Below are positions 35,647-46,556 of a stretch of 56,747 nt of DNA, in pieces. Made by a program: the position numbers and the translations under genes. The DNA lies in assembly GCA_037176845.1 (NCBI GenBank), contig JAYKXP010000223.1:1-56747 (forward strand). The letters are read 5' to 3'. The DNA comes from Paramarasmius palmivorus. Taxonomy: Eukaryota > Basidiomycota > Agaricomycetes > Agaricales > Marasmiaceae. Position 1 is the first letter of the stretch. Every line of letters starts with the position of its first letter. The notes under the pieces were generated by a model. It worked only from the letters and a program-made list of their open reading frames with translations. It searched no databases and was not told where the DNA came from.

Positions 35647-38613
35647 CTACAGGCCTCTCATTTTTCGAATCCGCATCCGATTCCACACCGACACATAATG
35701 CTTGATGAAGATAATCGCCCTATTCTGTCTCATGTAACTCACAGGTTTTCGAATACGCCCGATCCCGCTATTCCCGCATTCTCCTGCACTGCAGTTTATC
35801 TTATCGACCTCTCCGTCGACTTCTCCGTGGGTGGACAAGAACGCTGCCGAGGAACATTTGGTATGGCCCTTTGCGTGGAATCTATCGATTAGGAAATGAG
35901 TTTTTGCGAAGAACTCGGGTTCTCTGGTCATGCAATAAGGTCCTAGGGCGCAGGCAAAGTCGTACACCACACGCCTAGGAGCTTTTGGCCAGCGGGTGAC
36001 CAAGGCAGAGAAGACGTCATTACGACCTTCGCCTTTTGGAATACAATGGAATCCATAGCAAATACTGTGCTGACACCATGCGCAGAGAAGGCCACCGGTA
36101 AGCCGACGTTCACCATAAGTCAAATAATATTTAGAGCATTCACCCCCTCTTTTCACGTCCTTCTCAGGATCCTTATCTCCAGGAATCCTAGGGTATGACG
36201 GACGTGTTCGGATCTGTGGAAGACCGTAGTAGCAACCTGTCTAGCTAGGTCAGTTAGAGATTTGTCTCTTGCAGATCATGTGTTGACGAACCTGTTTCCA
36301 GTTGTCACCACATCCCTTGCTATTCCGAATACCCTCTAGATTCACATGGTCACCTTGCATTAAAATGCCCAAAACCTCCTCGGCGCGTTGAACCATCCAC
36401 CGACATAAGTCTACAATGACCTCAACGTGCTGTTTCTTTCGAACCACTTGCTCTACTACCTGCATTAGCGCTGGGATGTCCACGAGTAGCGAAGCATTCG
36501 CCACCGAAGGTTCCTCCACAAATCGCTTCAGAGACTCTAACCCAAGTGCGTTAACCATCTGAAGTGTCGACTCACTCGCACTTAACTGTTTATAGTCCGT
36601 TAGCCTGTCCTTTCACCGAGTCGGAATACATACTTGCTCAAATAGCATTCGGTAACGACGCCGCATTCTAGCATCCTGCAACTCCATCTTGGTTTCATTA
36701 AACGTGACCAAAGCTCTAGCCACAGCCTGTGCTCCTACTGCTCGTAGCTCCTGCTCCAAGGAATGTAATTCACCTCTTCTTTGCTTCTCCTCGGAGTGAG
36801 GTAACACACCCTTATCTCCCCACTTCTTTATCCAGTTCGCGAACCTATCCCTTGTGCATGGTCCCTTTGAGTTACTGCCTGGTATCCATTGCAGTCCGGG
36901 GTGACGAGTTCGCTGGCGTACCAAGGGATCCGGCGGAATCACTGTGGGAGGAGACATCGTTTCCCGCAAGTGTCGTTTGGCGAATCCTGTCGTCACTCCA
37001 TCAAATATCACAGTGTCTGGAGCCTCTCCACAACGTGGGCATGACATATCACCTCCCATATCCTGCAGTGATGCGAAGGCAAACCACGCCGCTCGAAAAA
37101 GGTCCTCTCCAACGAACTTATCTGCGCGACCCGCGTATATTCTTGCCATAGACACTACAAACGCAGCAAATGGTGTTTCACTGCCAGTATAACGATTGGT
37201 GTAGTCATCCAGTAGCTCATGCGTGAATAGCACAGAGTTGTTGAGATTGAAGACACCAAACGTTCGTGCGTCAGGCCCAATGAAGCACCTCTGGACTGAT
37301 GGACAGGTGGGGCAATTCTGTACGCAGATTGTATGCCTTCTTTGACCTGTCAAGGTATAGATCGTGCACTCTTTCTGCGTCACGCTCAGAAGCGGATTGT
37401 AGAAGTGTTTCCCGCATGCACTTCTTGAAGTACTTTCAAGCGGTATCACGAGAGGTGGCAAGTCAATCGGAGAAGGGCGGGGATATAATTTGGGGTCCTC
37501 TGGCAAACTGGCCCACGCTGGTGGCAAGATCGGCAGGTAAGATATTGCGCGTTCATCTAGAGACCCGACATTGGCTGAGTCCACTACAGATACGATCAGT
37601 TCTTGAACACTTGCTACTGTCTGTAGCACATACCCATATACATTTCAGCTGAATCCCCGAAATCACTTCGCTCTCTACCCTCACAATCCGTCGAGTCCTC
37701 AACATTGCCCACTATCATATCTAGCAAACGTTTGGATTGGCGCATGTGTGCACACTGGGGCCCCGCACACTTCACACAAGCCCATTTTCCTCCGCCTGAG
37801 TCTCTTCCCTCATATGTGACTATCATACGACTACGAATCACGTCGGAATGGCTATCATAAGCCACGGAAAATCTGTTGATCCATGTTTCGTCTTCTGTCC
37901 CAATCATCTGGCGGAGAAAAAGGACCACTTCGCCTTCTTTGGCACATGTTAGTCATCTAGACGTGATACCTAGGATTGGAACCTCACCTGCTTTCATAGC
38001 TTCTTCATTCGTGCGGAACCGCGAATCCCTGAAGTCTTCATAAAACTTCTTATGGACACAATCCCCTTTTTTTCCATCCGGGCATAGACAACTAAGTCGG
38101 ACGGCAGTCTCACCACTTTTTCTCGCCTCCAGGTGGTAAAATGACCCCTACAACCGGTGAGTTTGTATAACTGTTACTTTACTTTTAACTCACTGTACCG
38201 CTTCTATGTTCAGGATCGAATCCCTGAACAACACACAGAAATGTCGTCACCTGGACAAAGGTTATGTACTGCTCGTCAATCAGTTGCACGAAGTTGTTGT
38301 ACATCTCCTCTTCATTCCCCCTCTCGGCATCGTCGATCTCAGTCTCCAGAAGGGATGTGTGCTCTTGAAGCGGATGGCATGCAGGTTGACCTTGTCTGAT
38401 AGGTGGCTGAGGTTGTACAAAGGCTAGGTTAAGCGGGTCCACTGGTTGAAGGTTGTTGAGCCGTGTTGGATTATTCCGTTTCGGCCTTCGATTTGGTGCA
38501 TGCCTTTTGGTTGGACTCTTCACAGATTCTTTACTATGTCCGGGAAATATCAGTCGCTTTGGGGCCTCTTCTGGACAAGGCTCCAATGCCCATGGCCTCT
38601 TGGAGGATGTCAT
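35647..38613 (-). CDS. KDZ transposase with SWIM-like and CxC cysteine clusters
   Basis: Start 38613 (MTSSKRPWALEPCPEEAPKR), then a basic region (KRHAPNRRPKRNN). Exon 2 has RLSCLCPDGKKGDCVHKK (C-x-C-x7-C-x-H, SWIM-like). Exon 3 has KWACVKCAGPQCAHMRQ. The largest exon (about 36,613-37,600) has ICVQNCPTCPSVQRCFIGPD and DMSCPRCGEAPDTVIFDGVT, the cysteine clusters (CxC4-6 type, as I recall) that precede KDZ cores. The core has LLCAWCQHSICYGFHCIP, then RRVVYDFACALGPYC (first Asp), FLIDRFHAKGHTKC (second Asp, His and Cys) and INCSAGECGNSGIGRIRKP (Glu). It ends at 35,647, MRIRKMRGL. About 850 residues, with at least five short introns, and no stop found within exons. It should mobilise the surrounding element. 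Confidence 0.82.
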
Positions 38614-38741
38614 TACTTGCAGAGCGACTACCTACAACTGTTTCCGAGCCTCGAGGTTCACACATGACTAAGCAATTAACCAGTTCGGCGCGTAACACCC
38701 TGTAACACCTTGTCGTGGTTCCTCTCCTCGCCCCAAGACCA
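38614..38741. promoter_or_regulatory. Divergent promoter between transposase and gene at 38,742
   Basis: Only 128 bases separate the start codons of the transposase (minus) and the neighbouring gene (plus), so they must share a bidirectional promoter. No clear TATA box or terminal palindrome is seen in it. Confidence 0.5.
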
Positions 38742-40209
38742 TGGCCAAAGCCTCCGTCGCTAACATTGATCCAGACACTGGAAAGCCTTACCGCATGTGT
38801 CGGAAATGCAGTGATTCTTCTCCTCATCCTATGAAGCACTGTACGACGTATAGGCGTCCTGTCAAACCAAAGGTATCATTGATCCTATGCAGTTGTTGAA
38901 GCTATCACTAACTTATACTCAGCGTGGACAAAACACCGAAGAAGACACGACATCTATGGCACCACCACTCCGTACAAGTGAAACTGGGAATTCATTTCAA
39001 GTACACGTCATATCAAAGTCGTACACGTGCCTAAAGCTAACCTCTTAACAGGACAACCCAGGGAGTTCTGACAATGTCACCACTGCGCCGACATCGGAAG
39101 TACCTACAGATACCACACTGGATGATAGATGTTTGGTGAGCATTGGAATCTCTCCGTTATACAGTACTAAGCATGATACTTTTTAGCCTTTATCCTTGAA
39201 CAACATCACTTCGGCCTCTACCCCCGTGGGCATTCCAGACAGCCTAATAGATCCTGTCTTACGAGGCCCTTGTAACGACAATGCAGCGTCTCCAGTTCCA
39301 CATGATTCTTCTCCGTCTCTGGCACTCCTTACTCCAACTAGTCATGACAACGCAGCCTCCAATCTTCAGCGTCATTCCTCACCTACGGAAACCACCACAC
39401 CGCCGGCAACTCCTTTGGTTCCGTCACTCCGTCTGATGGAAGGTTCTTCGTTTACACCGAGCCTGACTTCTACGCCATCCTCTCACGGCACTTTTTCCTC
39501 GCCCATATCGACACCGAGTAAGTCTCGGCGAAAGCGACCAACTAAAGCGGATCCTTGTTACGGCGAAGTAGTTGGCGCATACAGAGGGAACAGAGTCTTA
39601 AGTACGTGAGGTGTCTCTTTTCTCTGACAGTGCTTCAGTCTTCTAAACACTCCATTCTAGCTATCCGTCGCACCCGGCAATCTACAGAAGAGAAACTCAG
39701 AGCTAAGCGCTTGAAACAAGGGCAGACTGATGGCCTGGACCTTGGAGTCAACGTTCCTAAAGTGTTCTACGACCGCACCCGATCTCTAGTAACTCAGGTA
39801 CATAATTATATCCTTTCCCACATTCCGATTCTGAATAGTTCTTCAGATGCACGACCTTGCTGAGATTACAGGCTCCTGGATCCATTTCAGTGCCCAGCAC
39901 CCCACTGCCTCGCAACCGTTTATTCACTATACGTCCAAACGTCTTCGCACTGAGGGAGGGGAGTTATTGGACAATCTCCATAACGCAAATCATGAACTTT
40001 ATCAATCATTGATGACTGCTCGGCGGTGCGACACTACCCAGCTCGTGGCACAATTGGCCCGAGCCTCGGACAAAATTGCAGAGGTAGAGGCAGAGGCGGA
40101 AACGAAGATAGCAGAGGCAACAGCTGCCAAGGAAGCTGCAGAAAAGGCCGCGACCGATCTTCGTGCCATGTTAGTAGCAGCAGGTCTTCCCGTTCCCATT
40201 GTAGATTAG
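38742..40209 (+). CDS. Hypothetical cargo protein: cysteine cluster, disordered middle, coiled coil
   Basis: Start 38742, MAKASVANIDPDTGKPYRMC followed by RKCSDSSPHPMKHC, a small C-x2-C...C cluster that may bind zinc. Several short introns follow (after about 38,870, 39,000, 39,135, 39,600 and 39,795). The middle (39,190-39,600) is Ser/Thr/Pro-rich. Then come a basic patch (KSRRKRPTKAD) and the sequence TRQSTEEKLRAKRLKQGQTD. The C-terminus is a strong Ala/Glu coiled coil (ARASDKIAEVEAEAETKIAE onward), ending GLPVPIVD at 40,209. No known family. Divergent from the transposase, so probably co-expressed with it. Confidence 0.6.
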
Positions 40210-40222
40210 TCAAATTTAGTCA

Positions 40223-40861
40223 CTATAATACCGTATTCATTGAACGAGAAAATCCCAGGGAGACACTAGTATCGTATGCATATACATGGTGTGGACTGTC
40301 TTTACGTGCCGGACAGTGAGAACAGCATTGGTGTGGCAGAAGAGACAGAGGGGGTAGAGTAAAGTTCGTAGATGTATGATACTGCGGTGTTGAAGTAGGT
40401 AGCACAGGAGGTAGCACAGGAGGTAGCACAGGAGGTAGAAGAGGCAAAGGTGTCGAGAGAGCTAAGGGCATGGATGAATCTTTCTTCTTACGTGGCGGTC
40501 TGGTACAAAATAGGTCGTCAATAAACGAATGGCATGAGTGAGCCAGTACACACCGTTTTGCAGGCTTGCGATACCGAGGAGGACACGCATCTTTCATCTG
40601 TTTTAGCCTAGAAAGAGCCAGATAGTCAGTGATATTCTAATACAAAGGTTGGTGGTTGTTACCCTAGTTCCTTTAGCTTCGAACGGTACCGCCTCATTCT
40701 TTCCCGTGCCCTCTCTCGAGTGTGTTCTTCGTTGCTAAGGTGAGCGATACACATGAGAAAATGTCGTTGCAGAGCAGCAGGTAAGAGACTCACCATTTAG
40801 AGCGCTTGGCACGGGAGGCAGTTGTGATGCATTGGGAGTCTTCAGAAGTAGCTGGGCTCAT
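40223..40861 (-). CDS. Hypothetical basic cargo protein with Pro-Val-Leu repeat
   Basis: Start 40861, MSPATSEDSQCITTASRAKR. Exon 2 (about 40,669-40,737) encodes EEHTRERARERMRRYRSKLKE, a basic helix like the DNA-contact part of bZIP proteins. Exon 3 begins LKQMKDACPPRYRKPAKRC. An in-frame minisatellite (40,398-40,437) gives repeated PPVL. A C-terminal cluster HQCCSHCPARKD follows, ending NTVL at 40,223. The gene converges with the coiled-coil gene, with a 13-base gap between stops. I cannot name the family; a DNA-binding accessory is a guess from charge alone. Confidence 0.45.
40398..40437. repeat. Minisatellite, three 13-14 base units inside coding sequence
   Basis: Three copies of AGGTAGCACAGG-type units lie in the minus-strand gene and encode Pro-Pro-Val-Leu repeats. 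Confidence 0.8.
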
Positions 40862-41560
40862 CAGAGCTGTCTAGGACTGACGAGTTGTGTGACGGTGTCA
40901 CAGCGTCTTTCATAAGTAGGCGCCTGTATGGATGGTTAAGCGCTAGCACTCCTCGTCTCAACATTTGCAGTATTTTGCGGCATTCAATGACCATGCACAG
41001 TGCTTTTATTCATTTTAGCAAGTTTTGATGCTCTCTGTTAGCCTGTATTTCACCCTCTCTATCATGTGGATGGTCTGAACGCATATGAATCTACGAATCG
41101 TTCATGTAACAGTGGACTCACCACGCACTGGATTGCAAAGCTTTCAACCTGAGGCACAAGGAAAGGCTGTTTTGTTATTACACCTGTGTTTATTTCGATG
41201 GCAGACGCCTCAAAATATGCATTGAACGATGTTAGAACTGTGACTTTGAAACTGTGAAAACGTGTTATAAACATGGTCATGCTGTGCACAGTCACAGCTT
41301 CGTCTTCTCTCACTACCTTGACCAGTCTTAACTGGCTCTAAAATATACCACATCACACTCTTAGGCTCCAATTGTGCCGATAAGATTTACTTCTGGCTTT
41401 CCTTCAGGCAAACTCATGTTGCACGTCCGTTAAACCTCTCGCAACAAGCAGTATCTGGTCTCGGATAACGGTAAGTGTCAATTGTAACTTGACGGTTGTT
41501 CTTTGGGATATAATACTTCTCCAGTGCTACTTTTACCTGTGAATGGTTACGCAACTACTA
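40862..41560. other. Spacer between divergent cargo genes
   Basis: No gene is supported with confidence. The 5' exon(s) of the next plus-strand gene should lie near 41,400-41,560 but could not be resolved. Confidence 0.4.
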
Positions 41561-42687
41561 CTAGGAGGTTCACAAAGTCTATCTGCAGATCGTGCAAGGG
41601 AGAGGCTCATGGGTCGTTGCGTTCATTCGTGGTGAGTCCGCACCTTGGAAGAATGTGCGACAGAATCATCTAAACAACTCTACGTCCTCCTAGTTGTTGA
41701 AACGCCTTGATCACCTCATGCCTCCACTGTTTCTGATGACTCAAGGACCCTTGGAAACAAGCCCTTCTTCGCTATCTCCCCAGCCCTTGGATTTCAAAAA
41801 ACCATCGCCTTCGAACTCCTCACTGCTGTTTAATGAAGATTTACGCAGGAGCCCCTCCCCTACACCATCAATAGCCTCCTCTACGGATTCCGACCAATCA
41901 TTGATTAGTGCGCTATGGGACAAGATTTATAAAGGCCGCGTCTTGGTTAGGTATCCAGACGGGTGGAGGTATGAATGGTGTGACGATTCACCCAATCCAA
42001 GCTCAGACCCAAACGGTCCAAGTCATGCAATATCTGAATTGCAGGAGGATAAAATAGTCCAAGAACCGAGCAGTGAGTAAACGCTTCATCTCAGGTCTTT
42101 GTCGTCCTGACATCTTTTCTCTTAGTGGCCGATAGGCCTAGAAGATTAGATCCAATTGACAGTACGTTTTTAATTGCTGGTTCACACTGGAACACTTGGT
42201 TATGACTCTACACATTCAGCACGGTGTTTTTATGGGCCTCCGCCTGTGTCCTCGAGTCATCCCACTGTTGAAGTCGGCAATGTGAGCCCTTGTGTTACAG
42301 GAGAAACAACGTCACCAAACTCATCCCAACGAGGTAGGTAGCATTACACTGTCATCGCTTGTATTGACCATGCGAATAGGGACTACCCGAGACGGGTCTC
42401 CCTTGATTGTGACTTCCGCAGACCGACGGCGGCTTCAGAACAATGAGCGTAAAGCTCGGTGAGTAGAACATAGCCTGTATCCACGACAGGTTCATTTAGT
42501 GATGATCTTATTATTCAGGTCGCGGGCTCAGAACAGGGAGGCAGCAAGGGCTAAACAAGCAATATATGCCGCCAGATACAGGGCTAAGAATCGTGAGATC
42601 TTACGAGTGAAGGCACAAAATTATCGGCGCAAGCGTAAGGGTCTAGCCCAAAGGGGTTTCTCGCCCGAACTTGCTTCTTTGACTTGA
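41561..42687 (+). CDS. Hypothetical cargo protein with C-terminal basic region; 5' end unresolved
   Basis: An exon near 41,561-41,632 encodes RRFTKSICRSCKGEAHGSLR, a C-x2-C pair resembling the one in the gene at 38,742. It joins in phase at 41,694 to LLKRLDHLMPPLFLM and a Ser/Pro-rich stretch, with RVLVRYPDGWRYEWCDD. Further exons cover VADRPRRLDPID, GPPPVSSSHPTVEV and SADRRRLQNNERKAR. The last exon (about 42,520-42,687) is highly basic: RAQNREAARAKQAIYAARYR then AKNREILRVKAQNYRRKRKG. The basic repeat N-R-E..A-R..YR is bZIP-like, but no leucine zipper follows. I could not find the start codon, so the gene may extend further 5'. Confidence 0.45.
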
Positions 42688-43046
42688 TATTAGTGACATA
42701 ACGCCATGATACGATCCGTTGGTTACGCCTTTAGTGGCTGTGCCATGTTACGCCTACTCCCATCCTAGTTTAAAGACGACTTACACCTGAAATCTGGGGA
42801 CGAAGCTTGCTTTCATCCTATCTCTGAGGCTGAGATGATTAGGTCAACAAATATTTTCTTTGCAGTTTGTGTATGTGAATGAGCAGTGTGAGCACGAAAG
42901 CTATTTTTCGGTGACAAGCGAGCCACGCAATTTAAGGGTTTGTTTGGCCCTTATCAGAAACAAACCCAAATTTTGACCCCCGCCCATTTCGTTCTCTCTT
43001 ACTCACTCTTCCACTCTCATATTCGTTTACATCGAACATTGTCTCT
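42688..43046. other. Spacer
   Basis: Intergenic sequence upstream of the next cargo gene. No gene or repeat recognised. Confidence 0.4.
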
Positions 43047-46000
43047 ATGTCTCGTTGCAGCGTCAGAATTTCTCGGGCGGTCCTCAAAGGCAAAACAGGT
43101 GGGTGATTTATTCATCAGCTCGAATTCGTCGTTAACTCTTGTCTAGACTCCTTCAGTAACCCCGATGCACAGGGCAACAAAGGTAGGCATCTTCAGTATT
43201 ACATTAGATTTTATTTGCATTCTGACTACGAAACTAGGGAGGCAGGGGAGCAAAGCAAAAGGCAAGCCGGCAAGGAATGGTATGCGCATTGTTCTCAAAG
43301 TTGTGCTCCGCTGACCCGCTCGAGTCGCAGCTACTTTGAAGCCTATCACCGTGCTTCGTAAAGGTAAATAAGTTCATTGATCACCCCACTCCCTATTCTG
43401 ATGGTTTTATAGATCTCGAGCGTCTGACAGAACAGCAAAAAGAAGCTATCGCCGAGGCCAACACAGCTATTGGTGTAACGGCAGCAGCGGAACAGGCACT
43501 TCACGAGGCCAGGAACGCCCTCAAGAAAAGAAAATCGTCGGTGAATACCAAGCGTTTTCAGGCGGCGCAGGACGCTCTGGATCAAGCAAAGGCCACCAGC
43601 AAGAGTGCCTCTCAAAAGGCGACGACATTGAAAGGACAGGTCGCACGTCTTAGTAAAGCCATCGGTAAGTCACCTTTGCCATCATCATGTACGTTCTGCT
43701 AATCCACCTATGTCAAACATTAGTCAAGAGAGAAGCCTCTGAGAGCCCAGCAGACGACAGTGAACTGACAGATATTGAAGGTGCGTTACTTATTTATTGA
43801 GTTTGCGAATGCTCATTCTTATTTTCATGCCAACAGCACTCGATGAGGCATTGGACAAGATTTCGCAGGACGAAACAGACGCCAAACATGCAAAGGCTGT
43901 GCAGACCGCTAAGGAACGTGCAAACCAAAAGCAACCCGATGCTAGAGGTATGGTCATCGTTAATTCGTTTAGATGGAGTCCTATCATTAACAAATCAAAT
44001 TCAGAAAATCCGCAGGAGCAGGGTTCCTCTACTCCGCCGGTGATTGGATCCCCAGGTACAAATGATCATCAACTTGCTAGCACCACAGATGCTGGCGTGG
44101 GCCCATCTCCCCCGAGTAATGCTCCGTCTCCTCAAGAGGCTCTCTTGTCCAAAACAACGCCACCTTTACCGGAGCGCCCGGATGACGCCTCTGAGTCTGA
44201 TCCAAAGACAGCTTCTCCCGCAGGCGAATTGTTCCCTCTGCCAATCCCCCAGTCGCTGGACCCAAACCTGGACCCTATTCCTAAAGCTCCCATATCGGCG
44301 GTCTCTGCGTCGCGCAAAGCTCCCATGTCGGCAGTCGCCATGTCGCCCAAACCGACCACTACAGCCCCGAATCTGCCAGATTCAATTCAAGATTCGGCGC
44401 CAATTAATTTGTTTACTCCCGAACATTCACCCGCTCCTCAAGAGATATCTCACCCCGGAGCTGAGTGTCTGACCTCGGCTCCTCGACATTCTCCCAATGG
44501 ACCATCTCGGGCTGTTTCGGAGTCTCCGGCGACAACCTCGGGAGAGAATGCTGGGTCAAAAGCGTCTGCGACCTTGGGGGAAGACGAACTTGATCCAGAC
44601 TCAGAGTCAGAAACTCTGCGGCCACCGAAGTTGTCTAAAAAGAGGAAGCTCAACACTATTGAGTCTGACGAAGAAGGTCAGTGTTCTGGTCTATACCTCA
44701 TCTCCGTAACTGAAGAAGTACTGAAGGAGCAGTGCCACAATCGGCGAAGAAAGTCAAGGCTGTCAAAGGTGAGAATACCATGTATAGTCAATCAAAACTA
44801 TGTACTAATATTCACAATTGAATCTAGCTCCCACAAAGAGGAAGACTCGTAAGCATGAGGTGTCCGAGGACGACGAAACACCAGGTATGTCTACGAGATA
44901 CTGCATTGTTGGTTTAATAGTTATTGATTACATGCTTATTCACGATTGAATCTAGCTCCCACAAAGAGGAAGACTCGTAAGCGTAAGGTGTCCGAGGACG
45001 ACGAAACACCAGGTATGTCTACGAGATACTGCATTATTGGTTTAATAGTTATTGATTACATGCTTCAGCCCAAACAAACAAGAAGAGGCATGTTCAAGTG
45101 GAGGCTCCAGAAGGTGGTAACGGCGATGAAGAAGACCAGGAAGTGGTAGACGAAACTGGCGAAGGTACAAGAATCTCACTGAGAGTCGTATCTGGGTTGA
45201 CAATTATATTACAGAGCCTCCCACACGCCGTCGAAAGCCTCCAGTAGACAAGAAGCTTGTCACCCCACCGGACGTTACGCAAGGATCCAAGGCCAAGAAG
45301 ATCAGTAAGTCACAACATAAAATCTAACAAACGCAGATCAGTGACGTTGATTGATACAGAGAGAATCCTTGCTTGGTACGAGAAGGCTGTCAATGGTGTG
45401 GGTCCTTCCGCTATAACCGACGCTTCAAAGACCCTCGGTATACGTACTCTGCTGTACGAATCCGCCTCAATTCTCCCAGAGCTGGTCACGACTGCGAAGG
45501 AGATAGCTCTAGCGGCTCTAATCTCCACCGAAGGCAGCCTAATCTGTCGTTATCATACGATTAACGACAAGAGCATCGACAAACCTGGTCCTGTTGATGG
45601 AGATGATGGCATGTTATTTGGGCGACCATGGCCCTGGATTCATCTGGGTGAGAAGCGGAAGGTATGGAATGCGCAACAAGTAGAGGCGGCTGCTCGAGCA
45701 AAGGCGGCAATGGAGTCGGAAGAGATGCCGACGGATCCCCAACTCCTGGACCTTAGCAAGCGGCTCAATGTTCCTGGCTGGAAAGTGGTCGACATACGAG
45801 GTACGGACAAGACGGATTGTGGCTGTGATGTCAGGGACGTGCTCCTCGAGATTATCCTGTGGAAGACAGGAAAGCTTACTTCTCCTTCCTGCAAACTTAT
45901 CGACGATTGGCGCGCCGACTTCCTCAATCCCAGGCAGCGCGCATTGGTTTGCGCCCAATATCGAGAGGGAACTCTGCTTGACGCCGACGATCTTTACTCC

Positions 46001-46192
46001 ATGAGTTCGGAGAACGGCCGATGGATTAAGCGCGACAAGGTACATCACCGTCGTGTTCAGGCCGAGCGTGCGCTCAAGATCATCGAGGCCGAAGCTGATG
46101 CGGAGAAGAAGGAAGAAGCCAAAGGCGACGCTGCAATCTCATCAGCTATGACCTTGATGAAGGAGGCTAAGGAGCGTATTGAGACTGACTAG
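43047..46192 (+). CDS. Large multi-exon coiled-coil cargo protein with conserved-looking C-terminal domain
   Basis: Start 43047 (MSRCSVRISRAVLKGKT). Many small exons joined in phase 1 carry a basic N-terminus. Then comes a long coiled coil (DLERLTEQQKEAIAEANTAI to KATTLKGQVARLSKAI, 43,414-43,662). A Pro/Ser-rich disordered part follows (44,000-44,660), then APTKRKTRKHEVSEDDETP repeated once as APTKRKTRKRKVSEDDETP. The last large exon (45,355-46,192) encodes a compact region: ILAWYEKAVNGVGPSAITDA, GRPWPWIHLGEKRKVW, LSKRLNVPGWKVVDIRGTDK, CGCDVRDVLLEIILWKTG and DFLNPRQRALVCAQYREG, ending in a charged helix (KEAKERIETD). Roughly 800 residues. No family recognised. All joins tested keep frame, so it is likely functional. 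Confidence 0.6.
44826..45066 (+). repeat. Tandem exon plus intron duplication (~120 bp x 2)
   Basis: Two nearly identical units follow each other. Each contains the exon CTCCCACAAAGAGGAAGACT onward, the donor CCAGGTATGTCTACGAGATA and the intron up to GATTACATGCTT. They differ at only a few bases, so the duplication is recent. Confidence 0.88.
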
Positions 46193-46556
46193 GGACTACA
46201 TAGACTACGACAGGACTTGTACATAGCAATGTTTTCTTGATCCAGCGTGTATTTCTAATGATGACATGTTCTGCTACTAAGGAGGATTAATGACTTGTGC
46301 ATAACAACAGGTATCGTGAACTTAGGCGTCATGAACTTGAGCGTTATGAACTGACTCAGTGTCTGCACTGATTGTACCTTATTGACCATCATGTTTCATT
46401 ACGTGCATCAAAACTCTATATTGGTAATTGAAACAAACATAGGAGGCAAGAAGAGGCAAGATCAAGACAAGGCATGCTACGTATATACGCGAAAATCAAC
46501 CAAGATAGTCTTCAACAGATTCACCCCACAATGTATCTGGGAGAATACGGGGCGGA
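46193..46556. other. Spacer between convergent genes
   Basis: 3' flanks of the coiled-coil gene and the F-box gene. No feature beyond a short direct repeat of GAACTTAGGCG/GAACTTGAGCG type near 46,318-46,345. Confidence 0.4.

Noticed and set aside
40669..40737. True bZIP transcription factor in the cargo
   Set aside because: The basic helix is present, but no heptad leucine zipper follows in any joined exon.
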